From Adiantum capillus-veneris (lineage: Eukaryota > Streptophyta > Polypodiopsida > Polypodiales > Pteridaceae): 64,000 nucleotides of DNA. The notes beneath the pieces were generated by a model, which was given only the letters and a program-made list of their open reading frames with translations, ran no database searches and was not told the DNA's origin. Positions 47,656 to 59,014 of the stretch are shown here, piece after piece. The stretch is from NCBI GenBank assembly GCA_014529385.2, contig CM043967.1, positions 8,090,501-8,154,500 on the forward strand. Reading direction: 5' to 3'. Each line of letters opens with the position of its first letter. Position 1 is the stretch's first letter. A program made the position numbers and the translations under genes.

Positions 47656-48112
47656 AAGTATACCTTCTCTCTCTAGTTAGTGCATCTTCACTATTAACTT
47701 ATGTATGGTTAATTGAAAGTTAATACATAAGAGAACTCATCATATTCTTATTATACATGATGAAATTCTCATTCACCAATTTTATTGTCAATTAGATTAA
47801 GTAGAATTTTGAATAATACTAAAAATTGATTTAGTTAAAGTATAGAAATTGAAGTTAGAATTGGATTAGAAATGTGAAGCATAAAAGTAATGCATTCCTA
47901 AACTTTCACTCATAGTTTACACATTTAATTTTTGATTAATTACGATTAGCAAATATTTGATGTATAGAAATTAGATGTAAAACAACAACAATAAGTGTGG
48001 ATCCGAGTTGGTGAGGGTTCAAATTACAGACTCTCTTTGAAAACAAGGAGATTACTAGGGAAATTGACCAATTTAAAGTTCTAAGTGTATAACATAAGTG
48101 TAGTACAAAAAA

Positions 48113-48235
48113 ATGGCTCCAAAGCGTGCTCGAACCTAAGGCGCTAATGATCATGAAGCTGGTACAAGTAACGGTGGAATCCCTGCGAAAAATGCTATGT
48201 CTCCACCAATCGGACCAATCGGAGCTATGGTACAG
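48113..48235 (+). pseudogene. LTR exon 1 homologue, nonsense copy
   Basis: ATG 48,113 starts M-A-P-K-R-A-R-T, TAA at codon 9 (48,137-48,139), then G-A-N-D-H-E-A-G-T-S-N, matching the chromovirus LTR exon (H-D-R-E-A-G-T-S-N). 41 codons to a donor-like CAG|GTTAGT at 48,236, again phase 0. A poly-A run and AAGTGTAGTA precede the ATG, like the chromovirus upstream sequence. Confidence 0.55.
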
Positions 48236-48490
48236 GTTAGTATTGCAGTTTCAAGTTATGCATCATTGCATATGCGAGACCATAGGAATATATTATTTAC
48301 CTTATGAAAAGAAAACACGGACCAAAACCATGGGGCTTAACCCCAAGAAACTCGTCATATGTTTGACAAGTAGGAAAGATTGTCTGGTTAAACTGGTTGC
48401 TATAGGAAAGAATGTTTGTCCAAAACCTTCGGTATGGTTTTTCTCAAGTCTCTCTACTTATTAGCGCTGGTATTATGTGGCAGTTGCCAA

Positions 48491-48654
48491 GGCGTGAGAT
48501 GACACCCAGGATGGCACCGCTGATGCTGTGGTGGGAGTACACCCAGATTAGCCCAGTTGGATACTGCGGTTTTGTTTTTCCGTGGCGTGAGGATGACGCC
48601 CAGATTGGCATCGTTGTTGCTGTGACGGGAGTACGTCCAGATTAGCACAACGAA
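48491..48654. repeat. ~92-bp diverged tandem duplication
   Basis: GGCGTGAGATGACACCCAGG... at 48,491 recurs as GGCGTGAGGATGACGCCCAG at 48,583; both end GGGAGTAC(A/G)(C/T)CCAGATTAGC. Confidence 0.8.
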
Positions 48655-48897
48655 TACTTGTCGAGCGGTATGGGATGCTCATGAGGACAAGGGTTTTTAT
48701 AAATAATGTATATACCGATCGGACATAATAGCGTCAGTAGAGATTCTTGAGTGAACCTAATCCAAGGGTTGTTGGTTTAAAATTGGACGACTTCTTGTTT
48801 GACAATTGTTTGTAATACTGTTTGAAGGGCTATTTTAACGAACCAGTATCATAAATAAAATAAAGGAACATGTATGTTTTAACAGTGTGGTAGTAAT

Positions 48898-49219
48898 TGT
48901 TGAGATGTCGAGCTCTACACCTTGAGCTGGCATCCACTACGGGTCTTGGCCGCTTACGGCATTTACTCACTGGCGCGTTAGGTGACCGACACGGAGGATC
49001 TCTGCCAGTGATTCTACAGCTGGACTACACTTATAGTGCCAGCCTAGTACGCTTCTAGCGAGTTCACACTTAGTGACCGCATGTACATATGTGCTACTTT
49101 TCAGCTTTAGCACTTAGTCATTTTGTACTCTCTTTTCTGTGAAGAAGAAGAAGAAGCTTTCCATCTCTGTGTGCTTTGTGCTTGTCTTGTGTAGCTCTCT
49201 TGCATCCTCATTCTTTACA
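48898..49219 (+). repeat. Copia 5' LTR
   Basis: 322 bp. Differs from the 3' LTR at three places: TTGGC/TCGCTT, TTCA(C/T)ACTT and GCTC(T/T)CTTGC versus GCTCTTTTGC. A run of GAAGAAGAAGAAGAAG lies near its end. Confidence 0.97.
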
Positions 49220-49231
49220 TGGTATCAGAGC
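49220..49231 (+). other. Copia primer-binding site
   Basis: TGGTATCAGAGC directly after the LTR with no spacer; the initiator-Met tRNA site common in plant Copia elements. Confidence 0.95.
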
Positions 49232-49454
49232 CTGGTGCAGGCAAGAGAGGCTAAGAGAGCAAGAGCATCACAATCCCTTCGTTCGCAATCCAAAGTGCAG
49301 TATACAGAGATTTACTGTACAAGTACAGTGGTTGTATGTACGCTTGATTGTGGACACTCGTTGAGTGTAGAAAGCGTTACAAGAACCACGATAGCAGGTT
49401 CAGCAGATTTGCAGGTTTTTGCAGATTGCAGCTATTTTGTCTTAGTGCTTCAAG

Positions 49455-52400
49455 ATGTCTGACGGTTTCAGTCACATTGTTACTGAGAAGCTTGTGAAAA
49501 ATAACTACCCTGCATGGAAGTTCAGAATAACAAATTTCCTAAAAGGAAAAGGTTATTGGGACTATGTAGAAGGAGACAATGAAAAGGAACCAGAGATTCC
49601 CGAGGCAAATGCTACAGCAGAACAAAGGAAAGCTTTGAGGGACTGGCAACAAGGCCAGAGCAAAGTGATGTATTGGCTTTCTATGAGCATCACAGATGGC
49701 ATGATGGGCTATCTACAGGATGCTGAAACCCCCGCCATTGCATGGAAAAACTTAGGCAGAGTGTTCGAGGTGAACACCAAGGCCAGGAAGCTTCAACTAA
49801 AGTCGGAGCTAAATCAGGTTAAGAGGAACAACCTCTCCATCAATGATTATGCTTTGAAGATCAAGAGTATCATTGAGGCTCTTGGATCTATTAAAGTCTC
49901 AGTGGAAGACAATGACATTGTCCGTGCATGCTTGGATGGTCTAGGAGATGAGTATGTACATTTTAGGTCTTCCATGAATACAAGAGACGACATCCCCGTG
50001 TTCCAAGATTTGATTTCTATGCTTATTCTTGAGGAGAAGAACCTTGACACATCTTCTTCTCATGGCAGAAATAATTCTGATCAGGCCTTCTATTCTAACT
50101 CCAACAGAGGTAGAGGTAGAGGTAGAGGTCGTGGTCGAGGCCCAAGGGGTTGCAGGGGCCAATTTCTGGAAGGTCAATCAAATCAAAACAATACAGGTGG
50201 CAGGGGAAACCAGTCTCAAGGCAGGGGGAGTCAAAGAGGTCGTGGTGCAGGATCAAGCAGGCAGCAACATACTCCAGATAGTAGAGAATGTTGGACTTGT
50301 GGTGAAAGAGGTCACATGTCACGTGACTGTCCAAAGGGAAAAGCAAGTAGAAAGAGAGAACAGGGCAACTATGCATCTACTAGGAGAGATGCAGATGATA
50401 GCAAAAACGAGCGCATGTTTGTTATGCAACATGTAATGAATACAATGACTGCAGAGAATTCCACCCAAGATGATGTTTGGTATGTGGATTCAGGTGCCTC
50501 TAATCACATGACGTCTCGTGGAGAGTGGTTTAGAGATATGCGCAAACCAGATGTGTCAGGCTATGTGCAGACAGGAGATGACACAGCTCACCCCATTGCT
50601 CATGTAGGGGACATACCTCTAAATACGAAGAGTGGGAAATCAAAGTACTTAGCAGATGTACTTCATGTCCCAAACATTACAAAGAATCTTGTTTCTGTTG
50701 GACAAATGGTTGAGCAGGGTTTGCAGGTTCGCTTCAATCCAAATGGCTATTATGTAGAAGATTTCCAGAATGGCTGTAAGCTGATCACAGAGGGCAAATG
50801 TGTGGGCAGAATGTTTACGCTCAATGTAGACATGCCTGAGGTAAAAGCTGCATTATTTGCACAGGGCACAGGTGTTGTGGCTGATGTTGACATTTGGCAC
50901 AAACGCATTGGCCATGTCAATGAGCAGAGATTGCGCAGCATGCAATCAAAACAGATTGTAAAAGGTTTGCCCAAATTCAAGGTGGATGGTATGCATAAAG
51001 TGTGTGCAGCATGCCAGTTTGGAAAACAGTCAAAGGGCTCATTTCCACATGAGCGCAATGTATGTAAAAAGCCACTTGAGGTGGTGCACACAGATGTTTG
51101 GGGTCCAACCGATACTGCAAGTATACATGGTTGCAGGTATTATGTCTCTTTCATTGATGACCATACAAGGAAAGTATGGGTCTACTTCATGCGTAACAAA
51201 AGTGAAGTGTTTGGTCACTTTCAAGACTTCAAAGTCATGATTGAGAAGGAGACAGATATGCAAATCAAGACATTGAGGTCAGATGGAGGGGGAGAGTACT
51301 TCTCCAATGATTTTTCAGATTTTCTGCGAATGCATGGTATACACAGGCAGTTTACATGCAGATATACTCCACAGCAGAATGGGGTCGCAGAAAGGAAAAA
51401 CAGGCACATTGCAGAGGTTGCACGTGCATTGATGAATGAGAAGAACATGCCTCATCATTTCTGGGCTGAAGCTGTAAATACAACTGTGTACATTATGAAC
51501 AGGACACCTACAGCTGCGGTGCATGATGTAACACCTGAGGAAAAGTTTACAGGTACAAAGCCTGATTTGGCACACTTGAAAGTGTTTGGCTGCATAGCTT
51601 ATGTGCATGTATCAGATGAGTTGCGTAGGAAATTGGATCCTAAAGCAGAGAAATGTATTCTTGTGGGATATTCCCTTGAACAAAAGGGGTACAGGTGCTA
51701 CAATCCTACTACACGAGAATTACGAGTGAGCAGAGATGTAGTCTTTGATGAGATGAGCAGCTGGTACAGTAATGCACATGGCACTATTGGGGCTGATGTA
51801 AAAGATGATGTGGTTGTACAAAATGTGAGGCCACAGTCACAGGTTTTGAGTGGACCACAAGAGTCCTCTTCTCGTGGCTCTGTTGAGAAACCATGGAATG
51901 GTAGACTACGTACGCAGGTTACTCCACCAACAGGTACAGGGAATGTATCACGAAAAGGAAAGGAAAAGGTTGATGAACCTCTCTTTATGGTTGATGCATC
52001 ATCAGGTTTTTCACATGTAGACATGGATTCAGATGGTTCTGAACAAAGTCTTGATGAGGAATTTGGAATTCCGGCTGTCAGGACACCTGGTGTAAGGAAC
52101 GTACAAGAAGATGCTAGAGGGCAAAGGAGTGACCAAGGACCGCGCAGATCTTATAGAGTCAGAAATCCAGTTCAGAAATTGACTTATGATGGGTATCTAG
52201 CGCATCACCAAGCCTACATGGCTAAGGTGATACAGGATGTGGAGCCCACATGTTTTGAGGATGCAGTTGGAAATGTGCATTGGGATGATGCAATGAATGA
52301 AGAGATGGCTGCATTGGAAGCAAATGACACATGGGAGTTGGTGCCATTGCCAAGTGGCAAGAAAGCTATTGGCTGTAAATGGGTGTATAAAACCAAGCAT

Positions 52401-53810
52401 AAGGCTGATGGTAACATTGAGCGTCACAAGGCAAGGCTAGTCGCAAAGGGTTATGCACAGACGTATGGCATAGACTATGAGGAGACCTTTGCTCCAGTGG
52501 AAAAGATGACGACTGTGAGAGCTGTCATAGCAGTGGCTACATCTAGAGGATGGATTATGCATCAAATGGATGTAAAGAATGCCTTCTTGAATGGTGAGTT
52601 GCAAGAGGAAGTGTATATGGATCAACCACCTGGTTATGTCGATCCAGGTTACCCAGATTATGTATGCAGACTTCTCAAAGCTTTGTATGGGTTGAAGCAG
52701 GGCTCTAGAGCATGGTATGACAGGATTGCCAAGTATCTTGTCAATATTGGTTTTAGGAGAGCTCATGCTGATCATTCACTCTATGTACGTGAGAGTGATG
52801 TGGGGATTGTGGTCATTACCATATATGTAGATGACCTTATTATTGTTGGTGACAATGCTATGGAGATTGACCATGTGAAGGGTCTTCTCAAACAGGAGTT
52901 TGAAATGAAAGATTTGGGCGAGTTGCACTACTTTCTTGGCATTGAGGTGATCAGGACTCCAGAGGGTGTATGGCTGTCACAGAGACAATATGCTTTGGAC
53001 ATGTTGTCAAAGTATGGTATGGCTGATTGTAAGCCGATTTCCATTCCCTTGGATGTGAATGCAAAGCTGAGTGCAGAGAAGGGTGATGTTGTTGAGGATG
53101 TCAATATGTACAGGAAGATGGTGGGTAGTCTAATCTACTTGACTATCACAAGGCCAGACTTGAGCTACACAGTAGGCTTGGAGAGTCAGTTCATGCAGCT
53201 TCCGAGGAAGCCACATTTGGATGGAGTACGACGCACACTTAGGTATGTGCAAGGGACTCTTGACTACGCATTGTTCTATGCAGCAGATGCACCATTAGCA
53301 TTGTATGGGTATACAGATGCAGATTGGGCAGGTAGCATTGTTGATAGGAGATCTACGAGTGGCTTCATGTTCTCTTTTGGGAGTGCTGCTGTTACTTGGA
53401 GCAGCAAAAAGCAGCCTACGGTTGCTTTATCGAGCACAGAGGCCGAGTACAGAGGTGCAGCAGTTGCGGCGTGCGAGGTAGCTTGGCTACGCACATTACT
53501 TGAGGACTTGGGAGTGCAGGTGGACCAGTAGATTTTCATCCATTGTGACAACCTCAGCAGCATGCAGTTGGCTAGGAACCCAGTGTTCCATGCTAGGACC
53601 AAACACATAGAGGTCCATTACCACTACGTTCGAGAGCGAGTGTTGGCGGGCGACATCGACTTGGTCTACGTCAGCACAGAGGAGCAGATAGCGGATATCT
53701 TTACCAAGGCCCTCGGAGCTGAGAAGCTTCGACGTTTTCGGACTATGCTTGGACTCTGCGACATGCAGAGCTCGAGGGGGAGTGTTGAGATGTCGAGCTC
53801 TACACCTTGA
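49455..53810 (+). pseudogene. Copia gag-pol polyprotein with one premature TAG
   Basis: 1,358 open codons from ATG 49,455 to TAG 53,529-53,531, then the same frame continues 93 codons to TGA 53,808-53,810, inside the 3' LTR. Order: Gag (1-250), CCHC knuckle (C279, C282, H287, C292), protease D-S-G at 345-347, H482/H487/C517/C520 zinc module, integrase D547, D610, E646 (D,D-35-E), RT with Y-V-D-D (D1126, D1127), RNase H with T-D-A-D (D1288) and S-S-T-E-A-E-Y. The TAG lies just after W-L-R-T-L-L-E-D-L-G, before H-C-D-N and the I-A-D-I-F-T-K-A-L end. It removes the last RNase H segment. No other break is seen, so the mutation looks recent; readthrough cannot be excluded. Confidence 0.95.
53774..53782 (+). 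other. Copia polypurine tract
   Basis: GAGGGGGAG, touching the 3' LTR start TGTTGAGATG at 53,783. It overlaps the end of the polyprotein frame. Confidence 0.9.
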
Positions 53811-54104
53811 GCTGGCATCCACTACGGGTCTTGGTCGCTTACGGCATTTACTCACTGGCGCGTTAGGTGACCGACACGGAGGATCTCTGCCAGTGATTCT
53901 ACAGCTGGACTACACTTATAGTGCCAGCCTAGTACGCTTCTAGCGAGTTCATACTTAGTGACCGCATGTACATATGTGCTACTTTTCAGCTTTAGCACTT
54001 AGTCATTTTGTACTCTCTTTTCTGTGAAGAAGAAGAAGAAGCTTTCCATCTCTGTGTGCTTTGTGCTTGTCTTGTGTAGCTCTTTTGCATCCTCATTCTT
54101 TACA
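53783..54104 (+). repeat. Copia 3' LTR
   Basis: 322 bp, same ends as the 5' LTR; followed by target duplicate GTAAT. Confidence 0.97.
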
Positions 54105-54531
54105 GTAATTAGATAACAAAAGAAGGGTGAGTGTGGTGTGGAAAGTGGGAGAATGAAAGCCCGACGGTATCATTCTATGGACGGGTGGACCCGATGAGTC
54201 GGGTAACTTTCCAACGCTAGAATTTTTTTTTTTAGTCATAAATCTTAAAAGAGACAAACCTTGGCGGCTGTGCTTCTGAAACATGGGGAAAAAAGCGCAC
54301 AGGTTGGTCACTCTAAGATTTATACTTTTAGGTATAATTGATTATAGATAGTTTTTAGATAGGGTTATGGTGGTCACGCTCCGCCATAGCGAGATAGGAC
54401 CAATCCTTCACTAACGGTTCATGCCCGTGGCTACGTAGTAGCTAAGGCAATGTCCGTTGGTTTTTCCTTCTCAGGATTGGAGACCTATCAAAGGTACTCC
54501 GCTCCTCTCAAAAAGGGGCAGGGACCTCACA
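54105..54531 (+). mobile_element. LTR-like sequence, right part
   Basis: Sequence resuming after the Copia insertion, ending CAGGGACCTCACA at 54,531, then CC and ATGAGC. The end matches the chromovirus LTR end (GGGGACCTCACA-CC-TGGTATCAGAGC) except that the PBS has decayed. No internal region of this element follows. Confidence 0.45.
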
Positions 54532-54654
54532 CCATGAGCTTTAGGCACATATACTAACTTCAAAGGGGGATTTCCTAGTCATTTGCACATAGCATCCTTG
54601 CGCGAGAGAGCAAGTGAGAGAATATGCACGACCGCGGAGTGTTCATATGCATAG

Positions 54655-55445
54655 ATCAGGCATCCCCATGGTGAGCAAAGCTAGTGGATCAAACCCTTAT
54701 AAGAAGATGATGGTATGCACTATCTACAAGCTGGAAGACATGGAGAATTTCCAATGAATATGGCAAACACCACAGGGGCAAAGGCTTGCTTTCTGGAGGA
54801 AGTCACTCAGCAGCAGCAAGGGTTGAGAGTCTTCACAACCGCATGGAAAGATGATGCCAAAAGAAGATGGGAGGCATCTCAAATGCCTCAAGGATTCAAC
54901 ACAATAGCCTATTTACCGACCAATTCCGACATGGCCATCTCCAGACTTGGGCTAGATGAGTTTCTAGCACAGCCCATTTGCGCGAGCAGAGTACGAACAA
55001 GCCCACATGAGCTGATCACAATGCTCACACATATTGGAGCAGACACGACCACTACCACTCTGACAAAATTTCCAAAAGGGAAGATTGATGTGGTCCTCAT
55101 CCTAGAGCTTGTTGCAGAGATCACAAATTTGACAAGGGGACACCAATCAAGCCCCAAGGATACTCCAATGTTGGTGGTGTAAAGCTCTTCACTTTTAAGG
55201 ATGTGAAGGAGAAGAGGTGCTAATGAGAATTTTCCACCAGCACGTGCATTTTAACAGGTAAACAAGATACACGAGTCCTCAAAGAAATCTCGCCTCAACC
55301 TTGCACAAGTTGGTGATGACACCACACAAGGTTTCAACATTGATGTGGCCAAATGGGCCTTTGATAGAATCATTGCAGCAGCAAAATGTAGACAATGGGA
55401 AAAGCAGGTAGGAGTACCGCACCTTGGAGGGGTGAAAGCGTGAGA
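54655..55445 (+). pseudogene. ORF-X relative of element C, fragment
   Basis: A start at 54,674 (M-V-S-K-A-S-G) shifts frame into 54,715-55,182, then further fragments to about 55,445 in other frames (for example A-K-W-A-F-D-R-I-I-A-A). The 54,715-55,182 part aligns by eye with ORF-X residues ~60-135: L-D-E-F-L-A...P-I, R...I..M-L-T-H-I-G, K-G-K-I-D-V-V, L-V-A-E-I-T-N-L. It sits upstream of the palindromic leader and gag here. Confidence 0.5.
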
Positions 55446-55645
55446 TAGCTGCATACCTAGTAAGAGAGTCCGATTTATGGCAAATAGATTGAGTAATGAG
55501 AGAGTTTTACTCTTTTTGAGAAGTTGCTTGGTAAAAAGTGGTCATAAGGTGAAGTTTTGACATCCAAAGTTTGTTGTGAGCACATGTGCATGTTGTACAC
55601 ATCAAGGGGCACCTAGGAGACAAGCAAAACTTCATTTTGACCACT

Positions 55646-55674
55646 TAGACATCATACTACGCGTATGATGTCTA
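55646..55674. repeat. Palindrome, leader C, site 1
   Basis: Arms TAGACATCATAC and GTATGATGTCTA, exact complements, around TACGC; the centre looks like ACGCGT with a duplicated TAC. Confidence 0.93.
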
Positions 55675-55695
55675 GGGGGCCTAATTTTTGGGCAA

Positions 55696-55775
55696 GACAT
55701 TTTTTGTGAGACATTGTGATTAAGAGCATCTAAGAGAATTTTTTGTGAGACATTGTGATTAAGAGAATCTAAGAA
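55696..55775. repeat. 42-bp tandem duplication in leader C
   Basis: TTTTTTGTGAGACATTGTGA and the following bases occur twice, ~42 bp apart, with AGCATC versus AGAATC as a difference. Confidence 0.88.
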
Positions 55776-55959
55776 GTAAATAGGCCAAATTCTATTGCAA
55801 TTGAAGCAATTTGAGGGTTGTAAGCACCAAAAGATGGATCTGGGCCAAATGAGTGCCTGATTTGACCATATCTAGCACAAAAGGTGTTTAAATTGCATTT
55901 TGCAAGTTGCAGTGAGTTGCTTGAGGGGTGGAGTGATATTCACTTCATTTTGACCAAAT

Positions 55960-55983
55960 AGACATCATACGTGTATGATGTCT
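55960..55983. repeat. Palindrome, leader C, site 2
   Basis: Arms AGACATCATAC and GTATGATGTCT around GT (ACGTGT core). Confidence 0.95.
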
Positions 55984-56242
55984 CAAGGGTATTTTTAGAG
56001 ACCAAAACTGACAACAAAAGTTATTAGGGTGCTTAACACCCAAAAAAAAACCTAAGGACCAAGTTTACCCAATTTGGATCCATTTTGGCTTAGTTAATCT
56101 CTCAGAGGAGTTGACAGTGACTAGGGCCTACATAGGGGAAATTGATCCACCTACAGGGGTTAGACTTCAAAGTAAGCCTAGATTTGGACAACGCACATCA
56201 AGAGAGTATGATTCAAGCTTGAGTCAACTATGAGAATTTAGA

Positions 56243-56262
56243 AATCATACGTGTATGATGTA
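56243..56262. repeat. Palindrome, leader C, site 3 (short)
   Basis: AATCATAC-GT-GTATGATGTA; arms shortened to about eight pairs. Confidence 0.8.
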
Positions 56263-56352
56263 TATAGGCCAGTTTGGTGCTCAGATTGAGAATTTGCTGC
56301 TCCAGAAGCCTTTCCTGCGATCTTAGCATTTGATTTGTTTTATTAGATCAGA

Positions 56353-56716
56353 GCTTGGAACTTATACAAGGTTCTTGTATTTATATACATAGCAAGTGAG
56401 AATTATTGATTTGATTAAGAATTGCATAGTCAAAGGTTTGTACAGATAGCCAAAACCAAGGATCCAAAAAATTGGTGATCAATTGGAACTTCAAAGTACT
56501 CTACCAAGTTGAGGAAGCAGCTTAGGAAATTAGGGCTTGGAACTCATACAAGGTTCCTATATTTATATACATAGCGAGTGAGAATTACTGATTTGATTAA
56601 GAATTGCATAGTCAAAGTTTTGTACAGATAGCCAGAACCAAGGATCCAAAAAGTTGGTGATTAGTTGGAACTACAAAGTACTCTACCAAGTTGAGAAAGC
56701 ATCTTGGCAGCAAACC
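56353..56716. repeat. 182-bp tandem duplication before gag of element C
   Basis: GCTTGGAACT(T/C)ATACAAGGTTC at 56,353 and 56,535; copies agree through TTGATTTGATTAAGAATTGC to CTACCAAGTTGAG(G/A)AAGCA with several substitutions. Confidence 0.9.
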
Positions 56717-58140
56717 AAGACAAAGGAACCAATACAAGCAGACTTCTAATGTAAGAGGTTTGGTTGATACTTTTGTGTGTGAAAGATTGGATGAATTTAA
56801 GATCCAAAAGGTGTATTCAAAGAGAACGGAGAGTGCTCAGAGCTTTCCAAAGCCTGCTACATTCATGATAAGAGAGTGGAGAGAATGGCAACGATTCAAG
56901 AATATATTGGGATTTGCAAGCACGAGAAAGGAAGATTCACCTCTTATCAATGCATGGATCCCCATGTGAATGAGCTAAGCAAGGACAAAGTCCTGTACTT
57001 GTTTTTGTATGAACCAATAACAAGAAACCATATTATTCTTGTCAATAAGTACAGACAAAAATACAAGCCAATTCTCCCAGAAGATGTAGGGAGATTAGTA
57101 ACACCAGAACTGATGGCACATGATTTGGTAGGGAAGCAAAATCCCATAGACACCCCAAGCATGTCCACTAACCCCTTCTCAAATGATTATGACACCACAA
57201 CACAATCAAATAAACAACCATTGCCTAACCCTCAAAACTCACAAACATCACCACTATCATTTCAAGAGTGGATCAAACAGTTTGCAACACCAAACTTGAA
57301 CACAAAAGGGGGTGGATATCAAGCCATGTCAAGGCTATAGAAGCACCACCAAAACCACCATTTCATTGGCAATATCAAGATGAGAGTAGAACGAGGATGC
57401 TAGATCCGACTAGGACTGAAGAACCAAATCAAGGTCAAGAATGAGAAGAAAGAATCTGAGCAGGGGAATGACCATTTGCTAGACCAATCAAGAACTATGG
57501 ATTAGGATCAACACTAGGGGAGGAACATGTAACATATCCTAGGCCAGAAAGGGCTCATAAAAAAGGAATAGAGGACCCCATGTTTAAAATGATAGATCAC
57601 CAGAGGATCATACTTTCTCAAGTTCAAGAATGGATTCACAAGATATATTATGGAAGTAGGGATCCAAGGGATCACGTAGCAACCCTTGTGCATGTCATTA
57701 AGACTGAGGAGGTACTAGACTTTCCCACACAGTTTGTAGGATTTGCACTCTCTAGAGAAGGATGTTGCCACTTGGTTCGACTCTATTGAACGTAGACATT
57801 TTGAATCAATGGAGGAGGTATTTGACGAGTTTATCAAGGACTCTTATCTCAAAGAGGGATAGCTCATAATATGGTCTTGTAAATACATAAGTTCAAGCAG
57901 AAAGAGGGAGAATCCGTAAGAAAAGCAGCCTTAATGTTGAAAAGCTATGTAAAATTTTTCCTTGTGGAAGAGTTACCAGCTCATGTTGATATTTATCCAA
58001 GGACTGAGAAATGCAAATCTTCAAAAGGATTTGCATATGAAGAAGAGCTCAATTCTAAATTAGTTGACCAAGGAGGCTCTATAGCTAGTAGAAAATTGTG
58101 TTGTCTACAAGGAAGGCAACTACAATATATGTACTAGGGT
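56691..58140 (+). pseudogene. Gag of element C (decayed, interrupted)
   Basis: Fragments matching Gag of element B: I-G-I-C-K-H-E, V-N-E-L-S-K-D-K-V-L-Y-L-F-L-Y-E (56,900-57,010), S-T-N-P-F-S-N-D-Y-D (57,170-57,200), then V-I-K-T-E-E-V-L-D-F-P-T-Q-F (57,690-57,735) and F-D-E-F-I (57,820). Frameshifts at least at 57,340, 57,770 and 57,850. It stops matching near 58,140 and the family sequence resumes at ~63,949. Confidence 0.75.
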
Positions 58141-58440
58141 TTTGCTAGGAGACAACATCTTGTTGAGTAGGGTAAGGTCTTTGAAACATAGATGAAAACT
58201 AAATGAGGAGGTGTGAAGATCTCATACCTCCTACATAAAATCTAGCCAATCAAACCTACTTGGCCCTCAATCTCCCCTACCATCAAGTTCTTCAATGGGC
58301 ATATCTTTGGCGACTAGATAACCCAAAATACAAAACCTTATAGCAAAGTTTGGCGAAAAACATCTTAAGGTCTACACCAATGAGAGCCAAAAAAAAGATC
58401 AAAATTTTCAAGATTCGCCAAATTGGCGATTTTTTAGCCA
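58141..58440. other. Junction region between Gag C and Copia D
   Basis: No recognisable coding match or LTR end. It contains the unknown left border of the inserted minus-strand material. Confidence 0.4.
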
Positions 58441-59014
58441 AAAAAAAATACACTGGTTGTGCCTTGTACTTGGGTTTATTACCATGAGGTGTAATTTCTT
58501 GCTTGTACACCCATTTGCATGGTAATTCCTTTTTACCTTTAGGCTCTCCGAACCAACTTCCAAGTTTGATCTTATGCATCGAGTCCATTTCTAATTGCAT
58601 AGCTTTCTCCCACTTTGCCTTGTCATCCATTGGCATGGCTTCCTTATAGCAGGAAGGCTCTCCGCAATCTGTCAACATAATGTAGTCCAATGAGGGAGTA
58701 AATCTATCAGGAGGCCTTGAAACTCTTGTAGACCTTCTAATAACTGCTTGTGCTGGTTGTCCCTTAGCAACACCTTATGTACTTGTTGTCTGACAATTAG
58801 GCACTTCAACCCTATTGTGAACAATTCCATCTTCTTGGAAGATAACTCTCCTGACCTCCACTGTATGCACAAGCTTCTTATGCATCTTTTGTTCATTGCA
58901 GTATACGTCATTGCTGCGAACTATCTTTTTAGCTTCAGGATCCGATAACCAAAATCCCATCTTGCCAGGATTGCCATAGCCAAGAAATATGCATTTCTTT
59001 GACTTGGGATCCAA
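58440..59014 (-). pseudogene. Copia D integrase C-terminal region and RT start
   Basis: P-K-S-K-K-C-I-F-L-G-Y-G (59,010) is the post-integrase GKGYG-like region; then W-E-K-A-M-Q-L-E-M-D-S and K-E-L-P-C-K-W-V-Y-K, the first RT motifs (58,620-58,490). It ends after K-P-K-Y-K-A, before the catalytic motifs. Several frameshifts. Confidence 0.8.

Larger units (their letters stand above)
46970..48897 (+). mobile_element. LTR-like sequence, left part (interrupted by Copia)
   Basis: TATA box, GT-rich tandem repeats and then an exon homologous to the chromovirus LTR exon (48,113). The right part, beyond the Copia insertion, runs 54,105-54,531 and ends GGGACCTCACA, the same terminus as the chromovirus LTR, followed by CC and a decayed PBS (ATGAGC). 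I infer a plus-strand LTR of a second chromovirus family. The left boundary is unknown and lies upstream of the TATA box. Confidence 0.5.
48898..54104 (+). mobile_element. Copia LTR retrotransposon, near-complete and young
   Basis: 5,207 bp with 322-bp LTRs (48,898-49,219; 53,783-54,104) beginning TGTTGAGATG and ending CTTTACA, three differences between them (~0.9%). Flanked by GTAAT on both sides (48,893-48,897; 54,105-54,109), the target duplication. PBS, one long ORF and PPT are all present. Autonomous in structure except for one in-frame TAG in the RNase H region. It inserted in an LTR-like sequence. Confidence 0.98.
55446..56690 (+). other. Element C leader with palindromes
   Basis: Non-coding. 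Holds three palindromes of the CATAC family, a 42-bp and a 182-bp tandem duplication. Position (before gag) matches the leader of element B. Confidence 0.7.

Noticed and set aside
48126-48648. Plus frames at 48,126-48,464 and 48,412-48,645
   Set aside because: They overlap the LTR-like region, cross the 92-bp tandem duplication and show no domain; the exon-like frame at 48,113 is the better explained one.
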